A DNA stretch of 64,000 nucleotides from Rachycentron canadum (Eukaryota > Chordata > Actinopteri > Carangiformes > Rachycentridae), in contig CM076656.1 of the NCBI GenBank assembly GCA_038496675.1, positions 16,794,260-16,858,259 on the forward strand, read 5' to 3'. Position numbers and translations under genes: made by a program. Below the pieces are notes generated by a model. It was not told where the DNA came from, made no database searches, and was given only the letters and a program-made list of their open reading frames with translations. Shown here one piece after another: positions 49,101-58,910 of the stretch. Every line of letters starts with the position of its first letter. Position 1 is the first letter of the stretch.

Positions 49101-52100
49101 ACACTTCACAACTTACCCTGTTAAACTGCTGCTGGAGTTTTTCATTTGCATAATTTATACAGAACTGCTCAAAACTGTTCCGATCAAAGGTCTCAAACCT
49201 GCTCCAAGAGAAGGATTTGTCAGTTCAGCTTCAAGACACATTTCAACTATATACTGCAGACCATTTTCACCCAATACCACCAACTTAGACCACTCACCCA
49301 TAGATATCTAACACCCCTATGAAGGTTTTGACCTGTCCCCTCTGGGTGCGCAGGGCAGAGTTGAGTCTCTGGACAGTCCATGTAAACAACTGGCCGTAGA
49401 TGTGCTTAGCCAGTGCATCTCTGGCTTCAATCCCCTGCTGCCCAGACATGGGTTTGACCAGCATCTCTCCCCCTATGGCCAGTCTGCGATGACACAGCCA
49501 GTGGGCCATCTGAGGACCCTCAACTCCTAGTAGCTTGGAGAAGACAGCCAGAGAGCGGTCGTCTGCCTGAAAAAAAACAAAGGCTCAGATGTAACTGCTC
49601 CAGTATGATGCACCGCTGAGGAAATAGAATGACGCTTATGTGGAAACAAATGTGTTTGTGGAATAAATAAAGGAAGTGGTGAAAACTTGTGAAGATTTCT
49701 TACATTAATATAAGCCCTATCTGAACTTCTTCCACTGCCTTGGATGTTGACATTTCCCAGATGCAGAACAGCTGACAGGATCCTGAAGAGCTCCATCTGT
49801 TGGTCAGGCTGCACGCCTGCAATTTTTAACAAACACATCATTATTTTTTGTTTAGCTAATCATAACAATCCTACCGGTATCCTCAAATGTCTACAAATGT
49901 ACACTGTGCATGTGCAAATTTAAATGCACTGTATGATAATACTACCCAGAATGGTAAAAGCGTTGCGAGTGCGCTCCAGGTCTGACACATCATCAGTGCC
50001 GGGTATCTGCATCTCCCCTCCCTGGTTGGTGTAGCGGAAGTGCTCAGGTGCATCTGCAGCACAGAGGCAAATCACTCAACAACATGAAACAACATGATAA
50101 CATACAGCACATTATGGACATGGAGGATGGACAAGGTTATCTACTGAGAGCAAGCAAAGGTGATTAGCTGTGATTACGTCTCACCCAGTTTGAGGGATCT
50201 CATTTCAGGCAGCTCTCTGGAGGCACACAGCTGGTAGAAGATGTGGTAGTTTCTCTCTGCTGACGCCTTATATACAATCATGAACATTAACAATTGATAT
50301 TTGCTGTGTGGCAATAAATCTTCTGCTTTCAACAAAGAGAGATTTTTATGTGCAAAAAAATGCAAAAGCATTTTTGCTCTCTTTTGTCCCATGCATGTGA
50401 ATTTTTCCACTGAACAGTGAGTGAGAGTTTACCTGGAAGACGACCCTTGACTTTTCCAGCAGATACGTCCTCATGTTTGCCCCAATGATGTCTCCCTTTC
50501 TGCCAAAGCCAATCTCGATATATTTTCCAAAACGACTGCTGTTGTCATTTCGAGTGGTTTTAGCATTCCCAATAGACTATAGACAAGAAGTTAATTTTTT
50601 ATTTTTTTTTTAACATATTTTGTTTTGTATCTACACAGTTTTTATTATTTTATGATTATATAGCATAAACCATCACCTCCATGATAGGGTTAGAAGCCAA
50701 AACTCTTTCCTCCACGCTGGTCTGCTGTGCCGCTCCTCCGACTGCAGCAAAGTATCGCATGGTGAATTTGGCTGAGACAGTTTTCCCTGAGCCAGACTCC
50801 CCACTGATGATGATAGACTGGTTTTTCTCCTCCCTGTGAACACAAACAACAGTGGCTATCATGTCCCATAGAGTGAAGTGATGCCTATCCCTGTTGCTGC
50901 AGATTGGAGTGAATATCGAGAGAGTAAGTGAGATGTTACCATTTTATTGAAAAAACAACAAAAATTTGCAGTAGCTCCCAGTTAAGACAACATGACGTGT
51001 GCTGTTTGACCTCTGACCTGGTCATAGTGCGGTAGGCCTCCTCGGCCACTGAAAAGATATGAGGTTCCATATCAGCCATGTCCTGACCACTGTATGCATC
51101 TATCACCTCCTCTCCATATATGGGCAGCTGGTCATAGGGGTTGATGGCCACTAACACAATACCTGGATAGGAAAACACACAAAAACATTCATCGGCATGA
51201 GTGTGAGGATTTAAATATATTATATAGAACTTCAACACGTTTTTTTATTTATTATAAATACACTGGAATAGTGTAAGTAGTAGTAACTTCAGTATTCTTG
51301 GTGCAAATCTAACTACAAATCCAAATTTAAAAAAAAATGTGCGACCACTTATACCAATATTATCCCTAATAATATAGGTGACAGTCACAAGATTTTATTT
51401 TTCATATGTATTGTGAAGAGAGAGGGTAAATGTAACTTTTGGCACAGGAGCAGTTGTACCCTGGGGTTGTCTCAGGGGAGAAACGTCTGCCACACCTCAG
51501 ATGACGCCCTGCATGCTCCATGTCTTCATTGCTGCTAAACTTAACCCGTATGTTATAAAATATCTCTTTTGTTGCTGTGGTATCAAACCTGGGACCCGTA
51601 ACACTGAAGCGCTCAGAATTATAACAAATACAAAAACAAAACCTGTCCATCTTTGGGAATTCTAGAGTCAAAATGTAACTTAACACCAGACTGACAACAC
51701 CCAGCATTGTAGCAGCAACTTGGAGTACACCTATAGATCACTGCAGCAAGCTGAGGTCAGCAAAAAGACTTTCAGGGGATGATAAATTGCTCTTTAAAGC
51801 GTCCTTCTCAAACAAAGTTTGCATGATTGACTTTGCAGTAAAATTTTCAACCATTGGCAGTGTGGGAGTTGTCTCCATGTGTCAGCCTTTGACCCAGTGT
51901 AATTTAGGTGACATTATGAGCTATAATCATGCAGACAGAAGCACTCAGGAGCTGCCTGTCTCTGGCAGATTGCCAGTGCACACCTCAAGGACTTTCTGTC
52001 ACTTACATGTATGTTATCCCTCTTTCAATGTGACAATCGCACCTGTCTCAATAATAGTGTCCTTACATCGCTCACTGCTTTCACTTGTTAAGTGCTCACC

Positions 52101-53207
52101 GCAGTACGTGTAGATGCTGCTGTAGTCCAGGAATCGAACCCGGAGGTTGTGCAGGACAGCAGGCTCATGGAGGAAGCTGAGAGCCGTTAGATCATTTTCA
52201 CCCTCCAGGATGTCGGGGTTCCCCAGTGGTGGGAGATCAGAGGGAGAGGCCACTGGGTAATGAACCTCCTGTCGATGGGAAAGGAAGTTGAAGATCATAT
52301 TTGAGCTAAGTTCTCTGTTAAAATGTAGGGGATGATGGAGTTTTACGTGGACTATGAAACGAGTATATGTGATTATTCACATTGACTTCTGGGCAATATA
52401 ATCATACTATGTGCCTCACATTTCCATCAGAGAGCTGGAGCAGTAGATGTTTCTCCCCAGGACTGTAGTCCTGGAGGAGCTGGGCTGATACCCAGACTGC
52501 ATCTGGGTCAGGAATCCACACACTTGCTCCCTAGCAAAGAAACAGAGTATTGTAAAACTGTAAAAAAATAAAAAAATAAATAAATAATCACATTAAATAA
52601 TAAAATGGCAAATGACACACTAAGCATGTACTTCAACAATCTTATTATTTTCTGTCTAACACAGTTCAGGTATGTGTCACATCATCTGGCTCCACCCTAA
52701 CCACAGATTTGTCCCCCATCAGCATAAAAGGCTCCTAAACAGTGTTAAAAATTAACGCTGGTCATCCTTCTCTAAATTGCTTGTATAGGTTAGCCATTAT
52801 CTACGCTCAACAAGGCTAATTCACCTACTGTGTCGGCTTTTCAATGAAGTCCACATGCTGTTACAGTTTTATATTATTGTCCTAGTTCACAGAAATAAAG
52901 TGCACATTTTAACATGAATCCTTTCGGCTCAAGGACACACAAAAATCAGGAAGAGGTAGTGATTGAAACACATTTTATGGCAAATTACATAACTGGAAAG
53001 ACCAACACACACACATACCAAACATATAAATACAAAAATAGTCATAAACCATTAGCACTGCTGTTTTTACATCGTTATTATTACTGTCGTTTAAATGGAC
53101 CCACAAATGGTAGTTGCAGCAGTAGATATTAATAAAAGGTGTTGATTTAAAAAAAATAAAGCAATTCAATTCAGTCTTACCTTGCTGTAAAGCTCCAGTG
53201 TTGCCAT
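39603..53207 (-). CDS. class V unconventional myosin (MYO5A/B-like), complete
   Basis: This is an actin-based processive motor that carries organelles and vesicles. Thirty-five coding exons join in phase to 4986 nt, 1661 aa plus stop. The start ATG is at 53207-53205 (MATLELYSK, like the class V start MxxxELY) and the stop TAG at 39605-39603. Order: SH3-like N-terminus and motor (1 to about 750), six IQ motifs (about 750-900), coiled coil (about 900-1260), globular cargo-binding DIL tail (about 1275-1661). Motifs such as LQCC-type IQ6, ARSVERY, GHRRTDSTQS and GMQIRYNLSLLEEWLR resemble MYO5A most, but much of the tail is diverged. It is shorter than human MYO5A/B (about 1850) and MYO5C (about 1740), with the deficit in the coiled coil. 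I assign no symbol because it does not look like a direct ortholog of MYO5A, B or C. It converges with unc13a and lies downstream of mbd3 on the same strand. Confidence 0.93.
43482..45375 (-). CDS. class V myosin coiled-coil region, shortened
   Basis: Exons 45375-45166, 45044-44951, 44861-44713, 44618-44403, 44249-44149, 43936-43822 and 43587-43482. Heptad-like charged helices (ARESTALRETLQAEREAASA; YQGLLREFTRLEQRYDNLRE; ELQELLEAREQECVKLRREL) are interrupted by the 216-nt exon 44618-44403. That exon starts with GHRRTDSTQS, equivalent to MYO5A GHKRTDSTHS, and continues as a Ser/Pro/Leu-rich, probably disordered insert with many Ser-Pro pairs. Mammalian MYO5A and MYO5B have several more coiled-coil exons here. 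The segment GEDLALAYDAVRVANKFLEH matches the later GELGLAYQGLK region of MYO5B. Confidence 0.88.
44021..44131. repeat. GTGA tetranucleotide microsatellite in a myosin intron
   Basis: About 27 perfect GTGA units (CACT on the transcript), filling half of the 212-nt intron 43937-44148, starting 17 nt inside the donor. Confidence 0.95.
45500..46695 (-). CDS. class V myosin lever arm, six IQ motifs
   Basis: Exons 46695-46375 (second half), 46063-45907 and 45739-45500. Six calmodulin/light-chain-binding IQ motifs follow the motor at regular 23-25 residue spacing: IIQSWVRGWLSR, TIQRYCRGALGRR, VIQKTYRMVVVRQ, TIQAFTRATLARR, LLQARVRGWLAKQ and FMQCCVRRRAARR. Six motifs are the hallmark of class V myosins and set the 36-nm step. 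The third and sixth deviate from the IQxxxRGxxxR consensus, as also happens in mammalian members. Confidence 0.93.
46375..53207 (-). CDS. class V myosin motor-domain exons
   Basis: Exons in transcript order: 53207-53181, 52530-52420, 52268-52100, 51162-51018, 50833-50677, 50576-50433, 50266-50185, 50053-49946, 49816-49704, 49566-49298, 49198-49117, 48616-48476, 48156-48025, 47867-47784, 47684-47568, 47475-47378, 47266-47180 and the start of 46695-46375. Visible ATPase elements are the P-loop GESGSGKT (162-169), switch I NDNSSRFGK (213-221) and switch II DIYGFE (439-444). Actin-interface and converter landmarks include PHYVRCIKPND, QQLRACGVLETIRIS and FGKTKVFFRAGQVALLE. All are the expected residues except Ser166 in the P-loop, where Ala is usual. 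The motor therefore looks catalytically intact. The short loop 2 region around exon 47684-47568 is poorly conserved, as usual. Confidence 0.93.
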
Positions 53208-54529
53208 TTGAACTACTTTAAAGCATGTGGGGAGACATTGTTTAGATGTAGTAACCCCTCTGAAGGAACAGCCGGTGTCTTCTGCTCATCCAGAGTCGCT
53301 GTGTGTGCAGGTGACAGTATGTTGCACTTTGTCCAGGCCCACATAAAGGCATAAGGTCTGGCTAGTTAACTGTTAATCTGTAGAAGGATGAGGGGGTTTG
53401 TCCATTTTGAATTACTATTAGTGATTGAATCACATCTGGGGTGTCAGCTATATCAAAATACAGTTTTAGCCACAGTTACAAATGCAAATGCAGAGAATTA
53501 GCACTTTTAAGGGAGAAAACACTAGCATCAGACTTAGTGACATACTGACTCATTTTAATAAGTAATACAATCAAATTAATTTCAGCAATCAGCCTGCTGA
53601 TATTGAGAAGGGAATTTAATCATGTGAATGACATTATTCACAATCGAAGCTTAACATACAGGGATTAAAAAAAAAAAAAAATCATTATTCCTCGGGTAAT
53701 AACTGAAAAGACATGAAAACTAACTAAATCTTAACAGTGATTTGCTGTGTCACCAATTTTGTGCGTGGGTTCAGGAGGCAGCATGTGTGTGGTAACATTG
53801 ACACATTAATTTAAAAAAAACAAAAACAAAAAAAAAAACTATGGACTGAAGCTGTGACAGAAACAAAGCCTTGACACTAAAAAGCAATGTTTCACAACAT
53901 CAGCAAGCACCTATATAATGATGACGAGTTACAAACAGTAACAGTTGTACAATACAAAGAGGTTTCAAGTCATTTCTTTTCAGCTGTGTTCAGCCCGATT
54001 GCATTTACTTTCTTAATTTTCAAATATAGACAAAAGTCAACAACTGTAACACCTTTCAAAATGACATGTCTCCTCTTTGGTCAATACTGCACATGACTCA
54101 CAGGGTAACACAGCTGACACAAAAGATAATATTTCCTTGAATTTACAACAATAAAAAGTTGACTCCAATGAATGTACATAAGCTTCAAACTACACCGTCT
54201 GCATTAGTGTCAGCAGCCTGCAGGTTGGCCCTCGAACGAGTTCGACTCAGTGTAGTAAAACCTCAACTGGTTCCACCAGAAAAGGGGAAGTCTTGTGTGT
54301 TTTGTAAAACTACTCATGGAGTGCACCATAAGAATCAAGAAAGAGACATGTCAAAAATACAAAACATTCAATTCCAATCTGCCCACAAAAAAAAAAAAAA
54401 AAAGCACCCAAATTGACTTTTTGCTGACATAAAATGTTTGGATTTGACATGATTGTCGCAAAAAATACAAACCCATTCAAAGCCTTTTAGTAAAAAATAC
54501 GCTCATCATCGAACACTGAATTTGACACT
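53208..54529. other. noncoding interval between mbd3 and the myosin start
   Basis: AT-rich sequence with simple A-runs (53669-53682; 53813-53840; 54387-54402). No exon-like ORF was recognised. It must hold the myosin 5' UTR and promoter next to 53207, but no TATA box, CpG cluster or other core element is clear. Part of it may be extended mbd3 3' UTR. Confidence 0.5.
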
Positions 54530-55010
54530 GTAGATAAGTTATATTTAATGTTTGCAAGTTCACGTCATTTCTTGTTAAGAGGATTTTTAAAAAAAACTTT
54601 ATAGTCATAAATCAACTTTGAGTCATTTCGTGGGCATTGAGGTCAACAAGTCCCATCCAGTGGAGTTAATGACGAATGGAGGCATTGGAGACTCAGGTCT
54701 TTCCATTGTACTGGTGTAACTCAGGTTTGGGGTTAAACTGGACGCAGATACTGGGGGGGGACAGTTCTTCAGGGCTGGGCTGGTGTAGGGCTCCTACTGT
54801 TCATGGTCATGTGTGTGCGCAGACGTTGAACAAACCTATCCAGACTTTACAAAACCCTACAGGAGAAGACATTGACGATTAGTTCTTCAGGTTTTCAAAC
54901 AACTTCATTTCATCTGTTTATGCAAAACAAAGTGGAAAGAGCAAGAGGAAGTTATTAAAATTACTGGTTACATTTCTTGATTTCCTGAGGTGTCCCCTAA
55001 CCAACCTGTG
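54530..55010 (-). other. mbd3: mbd3 3' UTR (end inferred)
   Basis: Noncoding sequence after the TAG at 55013-55011. No canonical AATAAA was found on the minus strand nearby; the variant ATTAAA (complement of tttaat at 54544-54549) is the first plausible signal, with another near 53553. The 3' end could therefore be farther left. Confidence 0.35.
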
Positions 55011-58000
55011 CTATACACTCTCCATGTCTTCACTGCCGTTGCCCTCCTCCTTCAGAGCCTCCCCTTCATTGGCAGCCTCCTCGACATGGGCCAGCATATC
55101 AGCCATCAGTGCCTCCTCCAGCCTTTTCCTCACACTGTACACCAGCTCCTCCTGTTTCCTACACATAAACACAACAGGAAGCTGTTACAGTTGGCAGTTA
55201 CAGATGCCTATAACAGCCACTGAATCAGCACAGAACAGATGGTGTATCCTTTTTTTCTTTTTTATAAAGAGCAGGGTCACTTGTTATGGACTGGAAATTT
55301 TCAACAGACTCAACTGGTTTATTTTTGGGAAAATAAAAGATGACCTTAGTGGCAAGTTCATTTCAAGATCATTATTTATTTGCACTCTGCTTTTTCAGTT
55401 ATTGTTATAGTGCAAGTCAGTATCACAAGAGCGATTAAACCGATAACATATGATATCACTCAAACTGCCTGAGTAGTTATTTCCTGTTTTTAAACAGAGT
55501 GAGCATCTGAGCAAGATTTGTAACACATCTGTTCCACAGGCACATGTTCCAACAAGGTGCAAAAACTGGTTTTTAGCATAATGGCTCAAAATACAAAACA
55601 AAAAACAAAAAAAAAAAAACCAGGTGATCCATGTGTGTGCTCACACCTGATGTCCTCATCAGTGACTATAAAAGCCTTGCACAGCGGCTGTGCTGTGTTG
55701 AGCCACACGCCTGGGTTCTTCTCCACAGCTGCAGACAGCTGGCCAGTGATGGGGGCAGCGCTAGTGTGGAGAGCGCTTGCAATAGCCGATAAGAGAGTCT
55801 TGTCTGTGCAGCCTGGACCAACGCCTGAAAGACCGACAGGGTGGTCATCAGACAATTTGAAAGAAACAACAATGTGGTAACTGTAGTTAAGGTTACATTT
55901 AGTGATACTAGAATGATACTGACATAATAAATAAATAACAAAATGTCACTTAAACAAAATAATTTTTTTCCCCCCAGAAAAAATAGTTATATTGAACTGG
56001 TGTGTCACCTTGCAGGCCTTTAGGCAGTTCCATTGTTTTCACCAGCTCCTCTGCAATGTCATAAGCGTTCAGACCACTGAGTTTCTTCTCCCAGAATAAC
56101 TGTGGGAAAAAAGTTACAGTATCAGATAACGTGCGTTTCAGGTTTGTGTGGAACAACAGTAAACGACTACAGGCAGAGGCTGTTAACCTGTCTGGGCTGG
56201 TCGACAGCTTTCTGAGGATCCGTCTTCACTTTGTTGTTGGGATGGTTGGTAACCTTAGTAACAGGCTGCTTAAAGATGGAGGCTGTTTGTCTGACTGGGA
56301 GTGATGTGTTCAAGTCAGGTTTGCCCTTAAAAACAAAAGACACAAAGGGAGGATGAGGCCAGGATGGAAGGAAGAGAAAAGTTAGTGCATGACGTTGTAT
56401 TTGTTATTATTATTAAATCCTCTATTCAAACAGGCAATGTGGTGTGAGAGAAAGGAGAAAGAAGTAACTGTACTGGTCCTGTCTTTAGTCAGTACACTGC
56501 CACCTGGTGTGTTAGTGAAAGATAAATCACAACAAAACTAATTTGCTGTTATATACAGTTTTCCTTTTAACTTGTTATAAGAGTCTCATCTGAGACTTGA
56601 GTTTCTTTGGTTTAAATGAGCTGAGAGGTTTTCTGTTTTATCTAACATACATGGACATTCAGGTCTAATTGCCATTGTCTGGTGAGAGATGTTACATTCA
56701 CATTGAAAGAACAATCAACTTTTGGCACATGCTCAATATTTGAGTTGAACAGATGTTTTTTTTTTTTGATTCACCTGCCACCATCAACAAGGGCAAAATC
56801 TCAATCAAAACTAAATGCTTGATTCTAGTTCAAATGTCAACACTGAGCTTGATTCGTTAACATAATAAACTAAAGTTTAACACTGCAAGCCACTGCAACC
56901 TGCAAATCTTTTTTTGCAAGTTGCATTGGCTCAAGCATTTATTTCTTTCTACATGATAGACACTCGATATTTTACTCTATCATGACCTTAAGTGAGCTTT
57001 AAAGAAATTTGTGAATGATCATTTTTTTTCCTCATTGTGAGGTGTAGAGATGCTTGATTGCAATTTTTTACATCTCTTAAGGGCAAAATATTGCACTGCA
57101 GAAACTACAGTCAAGGGCAGAGAAATTTCACACTCACAATTCTGATGCTTAAATAAAATGTCAAACAGCAAATAACAGTAACAACAACAAATAATGCATG
57201 GTATAGTAAACAATTTGGAAACTTTAGTGTCAAGGACACCATCAGTTGTGTGTGTCAGTCAGTGGGTCCATTTCATCTCACCTTGTTCTGGTTGTTGTTA
57301 TCATATCGCAGTCTCTGACGGTTCTTGTTCAGTTTGCTCATCAGCATCTTCCCTGTACGGAAATCAAAGGAGCTGAGGTCCATCTGGTTGCCAAGGTAAC
57401 GGGCCAGCTGAGGCTTGCTCCGAAACTTCTTCCCAGACGGACTGGCGGGTGGAGGCGGCGATAGGACGCGAGAAAGCACAATATTAACATTACCTCTTAC
57501 AAAAACAAAAGAGGCCAGAACAGAGGATGTCAACACCGAAAACTGGTCAGCGGTGAAGGCAGATACACAAAGCGGACAGGTCACACTTCAACACACAGAC
57601 AGAAAACTACCAACAAGGACCACAACATGCAACAAGTCAAAGGCAAACAGAAGCAGAGCACATTCAAATGAGAAATGACACTGAAATCACATTACTTTGT
57701 GAAATGGGTGCAATCTTTCATGAGCACTTGACTTGAGCCCTGGTGTCTATTAAAAGCTGAACACATCCTCAGTAGATATGAAAGTATAAATATATATTAA
57801 ACATATTCAACAACATTGCAAGTACAGCTTTAAATATGGCCTCTGAGGATCAGTGAAGACAATGTAAACATGGAAAAACTGACACTTGATCAAATGTTTC
57901 ATCGTGGAAACATTGCAGCTCCACTTGTGGGAGCAACATTATCTTAAGCCTGAGCAATGACCAACAAAGGCACAACTGTGGGTGGATACGTGCTAGTAAC

Positions 58001-58593
58001 TCATGCAAATGTATCTTACATCACACACCACAGTTAACACCAGTATGATTGTACAGTTAGCCTACCACAAACTATACAACCGACCCGCCTCCCCCCTCTC
58101 TTGCCTCTGTTCCTCATCTTGCTCTTCTCCTCTGCTAAATGAAAACAAATCTGCCGTTGTTGATTCACTTCAATGGCAAATAAAAGAGTTTAAACTCAGA
58201 TGACACTGTTTTATTCATCCAAGGCCTCGCCAGGCGTGAGCAGCTGCTGCAGCGACTACTACCAGCCAGCACGGGTGGACAGGCTCCTGCTTATCCCACC
58301 AACTGTGAGCCTGGCTGGCCTTGTTGGGCCCCCTCCCCTCCCTCCCTCCCTCCCTCCCACTTCCCATCCCAACCCAAACTTTATACCGACCATACCCCCC
58401 CACCCCACCACCCACTACTTATTACACTCCAACTCGTGTCTTGTGCATCTGAAAGTTTTTGCAAACCCTCGTTGTGTCAGTACCTAAAATAATAGACATC
58501 GCTTTTTCCAGCGGACAAACCCGACTTTCTGGTCACTTCTTCCATTTTCCAGCCCTTGGGGAGAGCAGTGCAATCCCATCTTTTCTTCTCCAT
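55011..58593 (-). CDS. mbd3: mbd3, methyl-CpG-binding domain protein 3 (NuRD subunit)
   Basis: MBD3 is a core subunit of the NuRD nucleosome-remodelling and histone-deacetylase complex in the nucleus. Six coding exons in phase: 58593-58484, 57441-57282, 56325-56188, 56099-56009, 55824-55647 and 55158-55011, giving 825 nt, 274 aa. The ATG at 58593-58591 opens MEKKRWDCTALPKGWK. The methyl-binding domain covers residues 1-70 (SGLSAGKSDVYYF, then PSGKKFRSKPQLARYLG). It is followed by the MBD2/3 family region (TASIFKQPVTKVTNHPNNKV; RQLFWEKKLSGLNAYDIAEE; SALHTSAAPITGQLSAAVEK) and a coiled coil (KQEELVYSVRKRLEEALMAD), which pairs with p66/GATAD2 in mammals. The DQPRQLFWEKKLSGLN and LSAIASALHTS segments fit MBD3 rather than MBD2, as does the neighbour uqcr11. 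Unlike mammalian MBD3, it keeps Lys30 and Tyr34. The C-terminus is shorter than human and lacks the long Asp/Glu run. Confidence 0.95.
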
Positions 58594-58910
58594 TTCCACG
58601 CGCGGAGCTTATAAATCCACTAAAAGTTACTGCGAATAAGTAAACTGGTTTTTAAGAAATGTCTCGGTCTTTTTTGTTGTTGTTGTTGTTGTTGCACGAC
58701 AGGCCTATCGCTTCTTACGCTTTTGTTTCCACCATATTACTACATGCGTCCTCTGTAATGGGATCTCCCGGCTGCTAACAACATCTCATCTCTTTGTCGT
58801 CGCGCAGATCGCTCCGCCGCGGACCTCAGCCGCACCACTACTTGCTCCTCTCGCCGGGGCACGTGGGCTACATCCGCAAGGAAAACATAGGACGGCGCGG
58901 CTAAGTCAAG
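58594..58910 (-). promoter_or_regulatory. mbd3: mbd3 5' UTR and CpG-rich promoter
   Basis: Upstream of the mbd3 ATG the sequence turns CpG-rich relative to the window (cgcgcggagc; gtcgtcgcgcagatcgctcc; gccgcggacctcagccg; cgccggggcacgtgggc) and includes a perfect E-box CACGTG at 58860-58865. This is what a TATA-less housekeeping promoter looks like. The transcription start cannot be placed. Confidence 0.55.

Noticed and set aside
48757..49311. 184-codon plus-strand open frame
   Set aside because: It is antisense to real myosin exon 49198-49117 and its introns; no recognisable protein.
55011..58593. mbd2 as identity of the MBD gene
   Set aside because: The methyl-binding domain is MBD2-like at two residues, but the rest of the protein and the uqcr11 neighbour fit MBD3.
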